The notes under the pieces: generated by a model
Told to the model about the DNA's origin: nothing
The model's database searches: none
The model's input: only the letters and a program-made list of their open reading frames with translations
Translations under genes and position numbers: made by a program
NCBI RefSeq assembly: GCF_900172325.1
Contig: NZ_FWFR01000001.1
Span: forward strand, 310,001-374,000
Direction of reading: 5' to 3'
DNA length: 64,000 bases
DNA from: Oceanibacterium hippocampi
GTDB taxonomy: Bacteria > Pseudomonadota > Alphaproteobacteria > Sneathiellales > Sneathiellaceae
Shown: piece after piece, positions 1 to 11,832 of the stretch
Numbering within the stretch: the first letter of the stretch is position 1
Layout: each line of letters starts with the position of its first letter

Positions 1-912
1 CTTGATGGCGCTCGCATCCTCGATGCGGATCATCATGTGGGTCAGGATATTCTCGAAGATCGACGGCGGCGCGAAGAAGTAGGTCGGCCCGATCTCCTTC
101 AGGTCGGTCATCACCGTGTCGGCGCTTTCCGGGCAATTCACCGTGTAGCCGGCGGTGTAGGCCTGGACGAAGGAGAACAGGTGATCGCCGACCCAGGCCA
201 TGGGCAGATAGGAGAGGATGTCCTCACGCTCGGTCAGGCCCTCGAAACCGACCGAGGCGCGGCCGACCTCGATCAGGCTGCCGCATTTCAGCACCACGCC
301 CTTCGGACGACCGGTCGTGCCGGAGGTATAGGCGATCACCGCGATGTCGTCGCCGCTGCCCTTCGCGACCTCGCCCGGGTAAAAGTCCGGATGCGCCTTG
401 TCATGGGCCCGGCCGCGTTCCTGCAGGTCGCGGAACTTGTGAAGGAATTCCTGTTCGTAATGACGCATGCCGCGGTCGTCCTCGTAGACGATCTGGCGGA
501 GCGACGGCACGGACTCGCGGACATCGAGCAGCTTGTCGGTCTGCTCCTGGTCCTCGACGATGGCGCAAACGACCTCGGCATGATCGAGAACGAAGCGGAC
601 TTCCTCGGCGATGCCGTCCTGATAGATCGGCACCGGCACAGCGCCGATCGCCTGGATTGCCGTGAATGACCAGTAGAGATGCGGCCGGTTGCTGCCGACG
701 ATCGCCACCTTGTCACCACGCCTGATGCCGATGTCTGCAAGTCCGCACGCCAGATTGCGGACATTGTCCGCCACTTCGGCCCAGGTCCAGCATTGCCAGA
801 TGCCGAATTCCTTCTCACGGTACGCGGGCCGGGATCCGAACGTCCCGGCGTTATGCAACAACAGCTTGGCGAAGGTGTCTTGGCGACGCAGGGAGTCCTG
901 AACGTTGCTCAT
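1..912 (-). CDS. AMP-dependent acyl-CoA synthetase, N-terminal part (cut by window edge)
   Basis: This is the first 304 codons of an AMP-forming acyl-CoA ligase; the 3' end lies outside the window. The start is the ATG at 912-910, preceded about ten bases upstream by a GGGAAGG ribosome-binding site. The protein begins MSNVQDSLRRQDTFAKLLLH. It carries the adenylate-forming P-loop YTSGTTGRPKG near residue 200, then the block LSYLPMAWVGDHLFSF typical of long-chain or branched-chain acyl-CoA ligases. Enzymes of this class activate a fatty or aromatic acid with ATP and CoA through an acyl-AMP intermediate. Such genes often sit beside livFGHMK-type transporters, but that side is not visible here. 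The substrate cannot be told from this fragment. Confidence 0.9.
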   Translation of the reverse strand, partial: MSNVQDSLRRQDTFAKLLLHNAGTFGSRPAYREKEFGIWQCWTWAEVADNVRNLACGLADIGIRRGDKVAIVGSNRPHLYWSFTAIQAIGAVPVPIYQDGIAEEVRFVLDHAEVVCAIVEDQEQTDKLLDVRESVPSLRQIVYEDDRGMRHYEQEFLHKFRDLQERGRAHDKAHPDFYPGEVAKGSGDDIAVIAYTSGTTGRPKGVVLKCGSLIEVGRASVGFEGLTEREDILSYLPMAWVGDHLFSFVQAYTAGYTVNCPESADTVMTDLKEIGPTYFFAPPSIFENILTHMMIRIEDASAIK

Positions 913-1596
913 AGACGCGAGATTCCTTCCCTCGAACGTCCGCAGCATTCCACGCGCGCCACCAGGACACGCAAGACCTGCTGCGACCAAACGCACTGAA
1001 TGTTCTGTGGTTGCGGAACCCTGATGCAACCTCCCTAAGTACCGTCATCGTTACTTTTTTATGGGTGACGGCTCGTTTTGCGATAGTCGAACCATACTAT
1101 GACCGTCAAGGAAATAATACCGGATGCATCAGCAGCCAATGGCCGTTCATCGATCCGCCCGCGGCCGCCCCGGTTGCCGTCGCGACACCCCGGTCCCCGT
1201 TGCCTTCGGCGCCCCCCGCACGGGGTCCCTGAAGATGGCGATTCCAGGGCCAAACCGCGGCACAACCTGCGCCGATCGGTCGCGGCCATAATACGCGCCG
1301 GGCCTGCGCCGCCACACCTGCACGGACGGCCGATCGGCAGTGTCTTTGACCTCGAATGCTCCAGGGCGACTGTCGCGACGGGCACGGTTTTTTGCCGGGA
1401 AACGGACTTTTCGAGTTCCTTGGCCGGTTGTTTCGCAGATACGATAAGATCGTTGTTCGAAATCGTCGCAGGCTGGTGGGGGCCGGCGCATTCTGGAATT
1501 CCCGGTGCGCATCTGTTATGCCAGCGATCGCATCGCCGTAACCCCGCAATACGCTCGCCCGGGCGGCCTCAATCCTGCGGCGCCGGGGAACGCCAC
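913..1596. other. Intergenic region between acyl-CoA synthetase and acnA
   Basis: These 684 bases separate two divergent genes. The part at 1040-1130 is visibly more AT-rich than its surroundings and is where a promoter for the minus-strand ligase gene would be expected; a TTGACG hexamer reads on the minus strand at 1109-1104, with a poor TATCGC 18 bases further on. An open frame runs upstream in phase with acnA from 1099, but its product is Arg/Pro-rich and unlike any aconitase. I find no convincing small gene or RNA. Confidence 0.5.
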
Positions 1597-4314
<2,718 letters not shown>

Positions 4315-4392
4315 GCGGCCGCGTTCGCAAAGACGCGGCGGCTTCGGGTCGCCCATGTCACGCCGGTCCGGGTCGCCCGGGCCGGCGGGGCG

Positions 4393-4420
4393 GCGCGGCC
4401 CGTTGGCCGCGCGTCTCTTT
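4393..4420 (+). terminator. Rho-independent terminator after acnA
   Basis: A perfect 8-bp stem GCGCGGCC/GGCCGCGC with a CGTT loop is followed by GTCTCTTT. It lies between the acnA stop and the next gene on the same strand. The U tract is interrupted, so termination may be partial. Confidence 0.65.
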
Positions 4421-4471
4421 CACTCACACGTGATTCGCCCGTGATGGCGCACGGCGCGTAGGCTGTCGCTC

Positions 4472-5218
4472 ATGATCCGGCATCTCTCCCTTCTCTGCAT
4501 GACCGTCGCGCTTGTCGCGGGCGCCGCGCTTGCCCGGCCGGCCCTGGCGGCCGATGTCGTGCTGAAGCCGGTCACCGTTCTCGAACTCTTCACCAGCCAG
4601 GGCTGCTCGTCCTGCCCGCCTGCCGACGCGCTGCTGAATGACCTGGCCACCCGCGACGGCGTGCTCGGCCTGTCGTTCCACGTCGATTACTGGGATTATA
4701 TCGGCTGGAAGGACACCTTCGCGCTGGCCGAGACAACCGCCCGGCAGCGCGCCTACGGCGCCGCGCTCGGCGCCTCCTATGTCTATACGCCGCAGGTCGT
4801 CGTTGGCGGCCGCGCCCACGAGGTCGGCTCGAACCGGGCCGGAATCGAGCGGCTGATCGCCAGCGACAGCGACCGTACCCAGAGCCTCGGCATCACCGCT
4901 CGGATCGAGGACGGGGTGCTGGTCCTATCGCTGCCGCCGCACGAGGGCGGAGCCTGGCTGTGGCAGGTCGATATCGACCGCAACCACGAGGTCGCCATCC
5001 AGCGCGGCGAGAATAGCGGGCGCACGGTCCGCTATCACAACGTGGTCCGCAACCTGAACCGCATCGCGGCCTGGGACGGCAGCGCGCGGGAATATCGCCT
5101 CGACCTCGACGCGATCCGCCGCAAGGGTCGGGACGGCTGTGCCATCCTGGTGCAGCAGGACGGCTACGGCCCGATCATCGGCGCGCTGGAAATTGCCTTC
5201 GACGCCAGCGGCTCCTGA
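4472..5218 (+). CDS. Exported DUF1223 thioredoxin-fold protein
   Basis: The 248-residue product starts with a signal peptide (about residues 1-27, ending LARPALAAD), so it should be exported. The mature part opens with LFTSQGCSSCPPAD, a thioredoxin-fold CxxC site characteristic of DUF1223, followed by the family block SFHVDYWDYIGWKD. A conserved VYTPQVVVGG segment lies near residue 110. DUF1223 genes commonly sit next to acnA in alphaproteobacteria, as here, but the biochemical role is not established. The CxxC pair suggests a periplasmic oxidoreductase or redox sensor; that is inference. Confidence 0.88.
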   Translation: MIRHLSLLCMTVALVAGAALARPALAADVVLKPVTVLELFTSQGCSSCPPADALLNDLATRDGVLGLSFHVDYWDYIGWKDTFALAETTARQRAYGAALGASYVYTPQVVVGGRAHEVGSNRAGIERLIASDSDRTQSLGITARIEDGVLVLSLPPHEGGAWLWQVDIDRNHEVAIQRGENSGRTVRYHNVVRNLNRIAAWDGSAREYRLDLDAIRRKGRDGCAILVQQDGYGPIIGALEIAFDASGS

Positions 5219-5315
5219 TCCGGCCCTCGACCCCTTCCCCGCACGACCTTCTTGCTCCCCCGCGTCTCGGGCCGCTATAGCTCTGGAAACCAACCGCGAA
5301 ATGCCGGAGCCATCG

Positions 5316-6122
5316 ATGTCCGAGAAGAAAGCCCCGCCTGTGCCGATTCCGTCCGCGACGGTTCTCCTGCTTCGTGACGGGCCGGCGGGGCTCGAGGTCT
5401 TCATGGTGGTTCGCCACCGGGAGATCGATTTCGCCTCGGGCGCACTGGTCTTCCCGGGCGGCAAGGTCGATCCGGAGGACTGCGACGGGCGGCTCACCGA
5501 CCGCTGCCCGGGCTGCGAGGGACTGGACGCAACGGCGCGGGCGGTCCGGGTCGCGGCGATCCGCGAGGCGTTCGAGGAATGCGGCGTTCTGCTGGCGCGG
5601 AAGCGCGGCGCAGCGGCGCTGGTCGGCGGCGACATGCTGACGGCGCTGGAGGCAAGGTATCGCGCGGCGCTGGTCGCCAACACGACCGACATGGCGACGG
5701 TCGCGGCGGCCGAGGACCTGGAGCTCGCGACCGACCTGCTCGCCCCCTTCGCCCACTGGATCACGCCGAAGCCGCTGCCGAAGCGGTTCGACACGATGTT
5801 CTTCCTGGCCCGGGCGCCGGAGGATCAACTCGCCGTCCACGATGGCAGCGAGTCGGTCGATTCCGTCTGGGCGCGGCCGCTCGACGTGCTCGCCGACTGG
5901 GAGGCGAAGCGGCGCACCTTGGTCTTCGCGACACGGATGAATGTCGCCAAGCTCGGCCGCGCGGCGAGCGTCGACGCGGCCTTCGAACAGGCCGCCTCGG
6001 CACCGCTCGTCACCGTCGAGCCGACCATGGAAATGCGCGAGGACGGCGAGCGCTGGCTCACCATCCCGGCGGCTGCGGACTACGGCCTGACCGAGGAACG
6101 GGCATCGCGCGCGATCGGCTGA
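5316..6122 (+). CDS. Nudix hydrolase, NUDT19-like
   Basis: This 268-residue Nudix protein should hydrolyse a nucleoside diphosphate linked to another moiety. The split Nudix box is clear: GALVFPGGKVD, then an insertion of about 40 residues with a CPGC pair, then AAIREAFEECGVLLA, which supplies the metal-binding REXXEE core. A long insertion at this place is typical of the NUDT19/RP2p group, where animal members cleave CoA and its derivatives; the bacterial substrate is unknown. The ATG at 5316 is preferred because CCGGAG lies about six bases upstream; an in-frame ATG at 5301 is the alternative. The gene converges on htpG with only 18 bases between stops. Confidence 0.88.
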   Translation: MSEKKAPPVPIPSATVLLLRDGPAGLEVFMVVRHREIDFASGALVFPGGKVDPEDCDGRLTDRCPGCEGLDATARAVRVAAIREAFEECGVLLARKRGAAALVGGDMLTALEARYRAALVANTTDMATVAAAEDLELATDLLAPFAHWITPKPLPKRFDTMFFLARAPEDQLAVHDGSESVDSVWARPLDVLADWEAKRRTLVFATRMNVAKLGRAASVDAAFEQAASAPLVTVEPTMEMREDGERWLTIPAAADYGLTEERASRAIG

Positions 6123-6140
6123 TCGCCCGGCGGCCCGCGC

Positions 6141-8021
6141 TCAGGCGGCGCCGAAGCTCCGCGTCATGACATCGGCGAGGCGGCGGGCGAAGGCCGCCGG
6201 ATCGGCAACCGGTTCGCCCTCGACGATCAGCGCCTGGTCAAGCAGCAGCGCGGCCGCCTCCTCCATCTCGGTCGAGGCGCCGGCCTTCGCCGCGCGTTCG
6301 GCCAGGCCGCGGATCAACGCATGCTTCGCGTTGAGTTCGAGGATCCGGGGGGCGCGCTGCTCGATCTGGTTGTGCGCCTTCAGCACGCGGGCCAGGTGCA
6401 TGTCGAGATCGTGCTCGTCGGCGACCAGGCATACCGGGCTCTCGGTGAGCCGCTTGGATACGCGGACATCCTTCACCGCCTCGCCGAGGGTCTGCTTGAT
6501 CAGCGCGATGAGGGTGCCGATATCCTTCTCGGCCGGGGCCTCGGCCTTGTCGTCCGACTTGTCGGCGTCGCCGCCCTTTACGGCGCCGAGATCGATATCG
6601 CCGCGGGTGATCGAGCGGAACGGCTTGCTGTCGAACTCCGAAATGCGCCCCATCCAGAAATCGTCGACCGGATCGTGCAGCAGCAGCACTTCGACGCCCT
6701 TGGCGCGGAAGCCTTCAAGTTGCGGACTCTTGCGAAGCGTGGCCAGCGAATCGCCGCTGATGGTGTAGATCGCCTCCTGCCCCTCGGGCATCCGCGCGAC
6801 ATAATCCTTCAGCGAGACCAGTCCGTCGCCGGCCGTCGAATGGAAGCGGGCGAGCTCGAGCAGCTTGTCCTGGTTCGCCGCGTCCTCGTAGAGACCTTCT
6901 TTCAGCACCGGGCCGAAATTGCCCCAGAAGGTGGCATATTCCTCGGTCGCCTTGTCCGCCTTCTTCTGCAGCTCGCCGAGCACGCGCTTCACCAGCGCCT
7001 GGCGGATCCGGACCAGCACCGGATTGTTCTGCAGCATCTCGCGGCTGACATTGAGCGGCAGGTCCTCCGAATCGACGATGCCGCGGACGAATCGCAGATA
7101 GCCGGGCAGCAATTCCTCGCAATCATCGGTGATGAAAACCCGGTTCACATAGAGCTTGAGATGCGACTTCCGTTCCGGGTTGAACAGGTCGAACGGGCGC
7201 TGTGAAGGCACGTAGAGAAGCGTCGTGTAGGCGATCCGGCCTTCGACCCGGTTATGCAGGACGAGCCACGGATCGTCGAAGGCGTGGCTCACATGATGGT
7301 AGAACTCGGTATATTGCTCGGCGGTGATTTCCGATTTCGGCCGGGTCCAGAGCGCGCTCGCCTTGTTCAGCGTCTCCGCCTTGCCGTCCTCGCCCGCGAT
7401 ACGGATCGGCAGCCCGACATGGTCGGAATAGGTGCGCACGATGCCGGAGAGTCGGGGCTTCTCCAGGAACTCCTTCGCGTCCTTGTTCAGGTGCAGGACG
7501 ATCCGCGTGCCACGGGCCGGCGCGGTATCGACCTCCTCGATCGTGAACTCGCCCTGGCCGGCGCTCTTCCAGCGCCAACCCTCGGACTCGCCGGCCTTGC
7601 GGCTTTCGACGGTCACCTCGTCGGCGACCATGAAGGCGGAATAGAAGCCGACGCCGAACTGTCCGATCAGGTTGACGTCCTTCTTCTCGTCGCCGGAGGC
7701 TTCCGACATGAAGGCGGAGGTGCCGGAACGGGCGATCGTGCCGAGGTTGCCGATCAGCTCGTCACGGCTCATGCCGATGCCGTTATCCTCGATTGTCAGC
7801 GTCTTCTGCTTCGCGTCGACGCTCAACCGGACCTGGAGTTCCGGATCGTCGGCCAGCAGTTTCGGCTCGGTCAGGGCCGCGTAGCGCAAGCGGTCGCAGG
7901 CATCGGAGGCATTGGAGATCAATTCCCGAAGAAACACTTCCTTCTCGCTGTAGAGCGAGTTGGCGACGATTTTCAGGAGTTTGCTGACTTCAGCCTGAAA
8001 GCTGTGCGTCTGGATTGTCAT
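6141..8021 (-). CDS. htpG: Chaperone protein HtpG (Hsp90)
   Basis: The 626-residue product is a full-length bacterial Hsp90, an ATP-dependent cytoplasmic chaperone. The N-terminal GHKL ATPase domain shows FLRELISNASDACDRLRY (ATP-pocket Glu and Asn), the lid-region IEDNGIGM and GQFGVGFYSAFMVAD. The middle domain has VFITDDCEELLPGYLRFV and LPLNVSREMLQ. The C-terminal dimerisation domain is complete. A heat-shock-type promoter lies just upstream at 8057-8089, so the gene is probably under RpoH control as a single-gene unit. Confidence 0.98.
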   Translation of the reverse strand: MTIQTHSFQAEVSKLLKIVANSLYSEKEVFLRELISNASDACDRLRYAALTEPKLLADDPELQVRLSVDAKQKTLTIEDNGIGMSRDELIGNLGTIARSGTSAFMSEASGDEKKDVNLIGQFGVGFYSAFMVADEVTVESRKAGESEGWRWKSAGQGEFTIEEVDTAPARGTRIVLHLNKDAKEFLEKPRLSGIVRTYSDHVGLPIRIAGEDGKAETLNKASALWTRPKSEITAEQYTEFYHHVSHAFDDPWLVLHNRVEGRIAYTTLLYVPSQRPFDLFNPERKSHLKLYVNRVFITDDCEELLPGYLRFVRGIVDSEDLPLNVSREMLQNNPVLVRIRQALVKRVLGELQKKADKATEEYATFWGNFGPVLKEGLYEDAANQDKLLELARFHSTAGDGLVSLKDYVARMPEGQEAIYTISGDSLATLRKSPQLEGFRAKGVEVLLLHDPVDDFWMGRISEFDSKPFRSITRGDIDLGAVKGGDADKSDDKAEAPAEKDIGTLIALIKQTLGEAVKDVRVSKRLTESPVCLVADEHDLDMHLARVLKAHNQIEQRAPRILELNAKHALIRGLAERAAKAGASTEMEEAAALLLDQALIVEGEPVADPAAFARRLADVMTRSFGAA

Positions 8022-8056
8022 CGCGTGCTCTCGATATTCAGGAATGAGGATTGGCG

Positions 8057-8089
8057 CACATATAGGCAGTGACGGGGGCAGGCTTCAAG
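8057..8089 (-). promoter_or_regulatory. Putative RpoH (sigma-32) promoter of htpG
   Basis: On the minus strand CTTGAA (8089-8084) is followed after 17 bases by CCTATATGTG (8066-8057). The second element matches the alphaproteobacterial heat-shock -10 pattern CYTATNTNNG at every defined position. Transcription would start near 8049 and give a short leader of about 28 bases before the htpG ATG. The spacing is perhaps one base longer than the published alphaproteobacterial consensus as I remember it. Confidence 0.6.
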
Positions 8090-8102
8090 TCCGTGCCGGC
8101 GC

Positions 8103-9176
8103 TCAGTTGCCGGTTGCCCCGGCGGTTCCAGACGCCTCCACCGGCTCGGTCAGATCCGCCATGCGGCGCTGCAGCCGGTCGGCGCGATAACCGGGAAGCC
8201 GATAGGCCCAGCCGTCCAGGCGATCGGCCATGGCTGCGGCCTCCTGTCTTACCTCGTCGCTGGCGTCATCCCCGGCGCTGACATCGACAGTGATCCAGGC
8301 TGACGATTCCTTTCCGTCGGCTTCCGGCTTTATCCGTACGCTCGCGGCCAGCCCGTCGAAGGTCCTGAGATGCGCCTCGCCAGCATCGCTGAAATCCAGG
8401 TCCTCGGCGGGCGCGACATCGACATAGGTGATGAATTCCAGCACCTCCAGCATCGTCTTCAGGTCGGATTCGGCCTTCGCCTTGCGGCCCTCGGGGATGT
8501 CCTCGAGGGTCACCGGCGCGCCTTCCGCGCCACGGCTCAGATGCACCTCGGTACTATCAGGCCACGAATACCGCGCCTCGGCGATCCGCTCGCCCTTGAT
8601 CTGAACAGTATTCTTGTCGAGCCAGTCGATCGCCTTCCGCTTCACGTCGAAGCGGCCGCTGACCAGCCAGGCGCGGGCCTCGCCGGGAACCCTGACGTAG
8701 ATCTCCGCCGGTCGGGTGCCGGCCTCGGGCCGCTTGGTCTTGCCGAGCAACAGCGACGCCATGACCTTGCCGTCGCCGTCTTTCGCCGCGATCTCGACCG
8801 CGTCCGAGCCGTCCGCGCCGACGTCGCTGACGCCGATCTTGCCGTAGCGTTCGGGCAGCTCGGTCTTGGCCTCGATGAACTCCAGCGAGGCAAGCGCCAC
8901 CAGAGCCTTCTTCACCTGGTCGGCCGGCACGGGATAGCCGCCCTTCTCGACGAGTCCCCAGGTGCCGCCCGCGCCTCGGGCGATGGTGAAGCTGCCATCG
9001 GCGCTCTTGACCGAAAGGCTCGCGACCAGGTCCAGGTCGTCGCGCAATTCCGGGAACATGGTGCCGGCCCGACGATCCAGGTCGCCGGCGATTTCCGGCC
9101 GCATCGCCACCCAAATCGCCGCGCCGGTCGCGACGATGGTAATGAGCAGGAGGACGATCCAGCTATTGCGACGCAT
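8103..9176 (-). CDS. DUF4340 domain protein of a Gld-type ABC cassette
   Basis: The 357-residue product has one N-terminal membrane anchor (about residues 5-25, WIVLLLITIVATGAAIWVAM) and a long extracytoplasmic part. Segments such as GTWGLVEKGGYPVPADQVKKAL and the VSGRFDVKRKAIDWLDK region are typical of DUF4340, which usually follows gldG-type genes. The start ATG at 9176 overlaps the end of the gldG-like gene by 14 bases, so translation is probably coupled. It is the last gene of the minus-strand run 12803-8103. No enzymatic residues are recognisable; a structural or accessory role for the ABC complex is inference. Confidence 0.82.
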   Translation of the reverse strand: MRRNSWIVLLLITIVATGAAIWVAMRPEIAGDLDRRAGTMFPELRDDLDLVASLSVKSADGSFTIARGAGGTWGLVEKGGYPVPADQVKKALVALASLEFIEAKTELPERYGKIGVSDVGADGSDAVEIAAKDGDGKVMASLLLGKTKRPEAGTRPAEIYVRVPGEARAWLVSGRFDVKRKAIDWLDKNTVQIKGERIAEARYSWPDSTEVHLSRGAEGAPVTLEDIPEGRKAKAESDLKTMLEVLEFITYVDVAPAEDLDFSDAGEAHLRTFDGLAASVRIKPEADGKESSAWITVDVSAGDDASDEVRQEAAAMADRLDGWAYRLPGYRADRLQRRMADLTEPVEASGTAGATGN

Positions 9177-11097
9177 GGCGGATCCCCTTGCCGGCATGAC
9201 GCCGACTGATGCGGAAGAGGCCGATGAAGATGGCGATGAGCGCCACCAGCAGAGGCATGAGCCCGATATTGAGAACCTGGATACGGGTTTCCAGCGCGTC
9301 GATGTCGCCGCGCAGGTCGCGCTGTACCTGGCGGAGCGCGCGCCGCGTCTCCAGCAGCTCCTGGCGGAAGCTCTCGATCGCCTCGGCCTGGCCCTTCGGC
9401 AGGATGTCGCCGGTGCCGCCGACCTTGCTTTCAAGCTCGGCAATCCGGTTCTCGGTCTCCTGCAGACGCAGCTGCAGGCGGTTTTCCTCCTCGCGATAGC
9501 GACCCTCGGCCTCGCGGCGGATATCCTCCACGACCTCGAAGGGCCGGCTCGAGAAACCGCGGCTGCGCAGGCCGATCAGTTCGTCGGAGCCGCTCAGATG
9601 CTCCAGCGCATTGATCACGAAGCTCGCATTCGCTGCCGTCGGGATCGCCAGCTGCTCACCCATGAAATTCTGTCGCCGGACCCAGAAACGGTCGGCCAGC
9701 ATGTCGCTGTCGGCGACCACGAGGACATTGACCGGTCCGTTGCTCCGGGCCAGCGGGGCCGGCATGGGCGTCGCCTCGGCCGGTGCCTCGTCGGCCTTCG
9801 GGCCTGCGTCCTCGGCCGCCGGCTCGGGCGCCGGGGGGCCGTCGGGAAAGGCACTCGGCACCTCGCCGCGCAGCAGCGCCGCCAGGACCCTGGCGCCGCC
9901 TTCCGGCTTGTAGCCGATCAGCAGCTTGTCCGGCTCCGGACGGCCGGCGATCCGCTCGGTCTCCATCAGGGTCGCTTGCGGCGAGGAGGTGATCAGCGGC
10001 GTCCATTCCATCGGCGCGTCGTCGCGCCGTTCCAGCGCGCCGGGGCTGGCCATGTTGATGGTGCCGAGGCCGGCGGTAAGCGGGATGTCCTGGTTCAGGC
10101 GCTGTTCGCCGAGGCCGAGCCAGGCGACGTAGTCGACCACCGAGTTGTTGTAACCGACACGGGTCGCGCTGCCGATATCGGCGACGAACCTGTCCGTCAC
10201 CATCGAGATGCCCCATGGCTCCGTGAAGGGGCCGAGGTCGGAGCCCCGATCCGGGCTCGGCATCATGCCACCGCCGCCGCCGAGTTCGGTTTCCGAGAAG
10301 GGGTCGACGAAGATCATCGCGCGGCCGCCGCCAAGGACGAACTGGTCGATCGCGTAGAGCGTCGTCGGAGAGAACTTCTTCGGATGCGCCACGAGCAGCA
10401 GGGTCACGTCATCCGGAACCCGGGCGAGCGCCGTCGGGTCGAGGAAACGGACGTCATAGAAGTCCCGCATCTCGTCGAGCAGGGCATAGGGCTGCGAGCG
10501 CCCCTGCATTGCCCCCTGGATTCCGCCCGGGCCGTATTCCATCGGCAGTGCGGTCAGGATTCCGACGATCTGCCGTGCCGGGTGACCGAGGCGATAGATC
10601 GCGCGCGTCAGTTCGTATTCGAGGAACGGTTCGCGGTCGCTCCGGAAGAACGGGATGACGACCTCGTCGTCCGTGCTGTTCCGTCCGACGAGCCCGAAAT
10701 AGAGCTGATCGCCGGATTCGCTCACCGGCACGCCACGCACGCCGGACGCGACGGCCAGATCCTCGGCGGTCGAGAAGGGTTCCGGATCGATCACCTCGAG
10801 CTGCACCTTGCCGTCGCTGACGCTCGCGATCTCCTCGAGCAGGTCGCGGACGCGCTGGCCGTAGACGCGGATGTCGGGAACCGTGGTCGCCAGTTTCTCC
10901 GAATAGAACAGGCGCAGACGGATCGGCTCATCCAGCCCGGCGACCACCTTGCGGGTCCCGTCCGACAGCGTGTAGAGGCCGCGTTCGGTGAGATCGATGC
11001 GGGCGCCGCGGAACAGGCCGTCGGCCAGGATATTGATCGCGAACAGCAGGACGACGAGAAGTGCCAGGCCGCTCAGCGCATAGGCTTTCCGGTTCAT
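9163..11097 (-). CDS. GldG-like ABC-associated membrane protein
   Basis: This 644-residue protein begins with a transmembrane segment (about 9-28) and then the GldG family opening IDLTERGLYTLSDGTRKVVAGL. The extracytoplasmic domain, related to the IFT52/GldG fold, spans most of the chain and includes VDPFSETELGGGGGMM. A Pro/Ala/Glu-rich stretch (about 410-440) interrupts it. Residues of roughly 530-610 form a charged coiled coil, and a final transmembrane helix (LMPLLVALIAIFIGLF) precedes a basic tail. GldG works with GldA and GldF in gliding Bacteroidetes; the function in non-gliding proteobacteria is unknown. It starts three bases after the permease stop. Confidence 0.85.
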   Translation of the reverse strand: MNRKAYALSGLALLVVLLFAINILADGLFRGARIDLTERGLYTLSDGTRKVVAGLDEPIRLRLFYSEKLATTVPDIRVYGQRVRDLLEEIASVSDGKVQLEVIDPEPFSTAEDLAVASGVRGVPVSESGDQLYFGLVGRNSTDDEVVIPFFRSDREPFLEYELTRAIYRLGHPARQIVGILTALPMEYGPGGIQGAMQGRSQPYALLDEMRDFYDVRFLDPTALARVPDDVTLLLVAHPKKFSPTTLYAIDQFVLGGGRAMIFVDPFSETELGGGGGMMPSPDRGSDLGPFTEPWGISMVTDRFVADIGSATRVGYNNSVVDYVAWLGLGEQRLNQDIPLTAGLGTINMASPGALERRDDAPMEWTPLITSSPQATLMETERIAGRPEPDKLLIGYKPEGGARVLAALLRGEVPSAFPDGPPAPEPAAEDAGPKADEAPAEATPMPAPLARSNGPVNVLVVADSDMLADRFWVRRQNFMGEQLAIPTAANASFVINALEHLSGSDELIGLRSRGFSSRPFEVVEDIRREAEGRYREEENRLQLRLQETENRIAELESKVGGTGDILPKGQAEAIESFRQELLETRRALRQVQRDLRGDIDALETRIQVLNIGLMPLLVALIAIFIGLFRISRRHAGKGIRHASQ

Positions 11098-11100
11098 CGC

Positions 11101-11832
11101 TCACCCCTTCCTGAGCTCGACCACGATGCCATTGGCGATCAGCCAGAGGACGATCATGGAGGCGAAATAGACGAGGTCGCGGAGGTCGATGACACCCTTC
11201 ACGATGCCCTGGAAATGGCTGACGAAACTCAGCGAGGCGACGGTCGAGACCAGCGCCTCCGGCGCCCAGCCGGTGAACAGGTCGAGGACGATCGGCACAC
11301 CGGCGACGATGAACAGGAAGCAGGTGACGACGCTGAGCACGAAGGCGATCACCTGGTTCGAGGTCATCCCGGAGAAGCAGGCGCCGATGGCGAGGAATCC
11401 GCCTGCCATCAGGAAGGATCCGAGGTATCCGGCGACGATGACGCCGTTGTCCGGGCTGCCGAGCCAGTTCACCGTGAGCCAGATCGGCAGGGTGAGCAGA
11501 AGCGCGATGCCGATGAAGATCCAGCCGGCGAGAAACTTGCCGATCACCGCGGCGTAGGCCGGCAATGGCAAGGTCAGCAGCAGTTCGGTCGTGCCCGCCT
11601 TGTGCTCCTCCGACCAGAGCCGCATGGCGATGGCCGGGACGAGGAACAGGTAGAGCCAGGGATGGAAATTGAAGAAGGCGAGAAGGTCGGCCTGTCCGCG
11701 CTGGAAGAAATTGCCGAGATAGAAGGTGAAGATGCCGGTCAGCAGCAGGAAGACGACGATGAAGACATAGGCGACCGGAGTCGCGAAATAGCCGGCGAGC
11801 TCGCGCCGGACGATACTCCAGATAGCGCTCAT
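11101..11832 (-). CDS. ABC-2 type permease, GldF-like
   Basis: The 243-residue product is an ABC transporter membrane subunit with about six hydrophobic helices. It opens MSAIWSIVRRELAGYFATPVAYVFIV, the usual start of GldF/NosY-type permeases, and contains the conserved MRLWSEEHKAGTTELLLTLP block near residues 70-90 that contacts the ATPase. Its ATG overlaps the stop of the ATPase gene by one base, so the two subunits are co-translated. The transported substrate, if there is one, is unknown. Confidence 0.9.
   Translation of the reverse strand: MSAIWSIVRRELAGYFATPVAYVFIVVFLLLTGIFTFYLGNFFQRGQADLLAFFNFHPWLYLFLVPAIAMRLWSEEHKAGTTELLLTLPLPAYAAVIGKFLAGWIFIGIALLLTLPIWLTVNWLGSPDNGVIVAGYLGSFLMAGGFLAIGACFSGMTSNQVIAFVLSVVTCFLFIVAGVPIVLDLFTGWAPEALVSTVASLSFVSHFQGIVKGVIDLRDLVYFASMIVLWLIANGIVVELRKG

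Noticed and set aside
1099-1596. In-phase open extension upstream of acnA that would make a 1071-residue protein
   Set aside because: The added 166 residues are Arg/Pro-rich and unlike any aconitase; the normal family start lies at 1597 or 1618.
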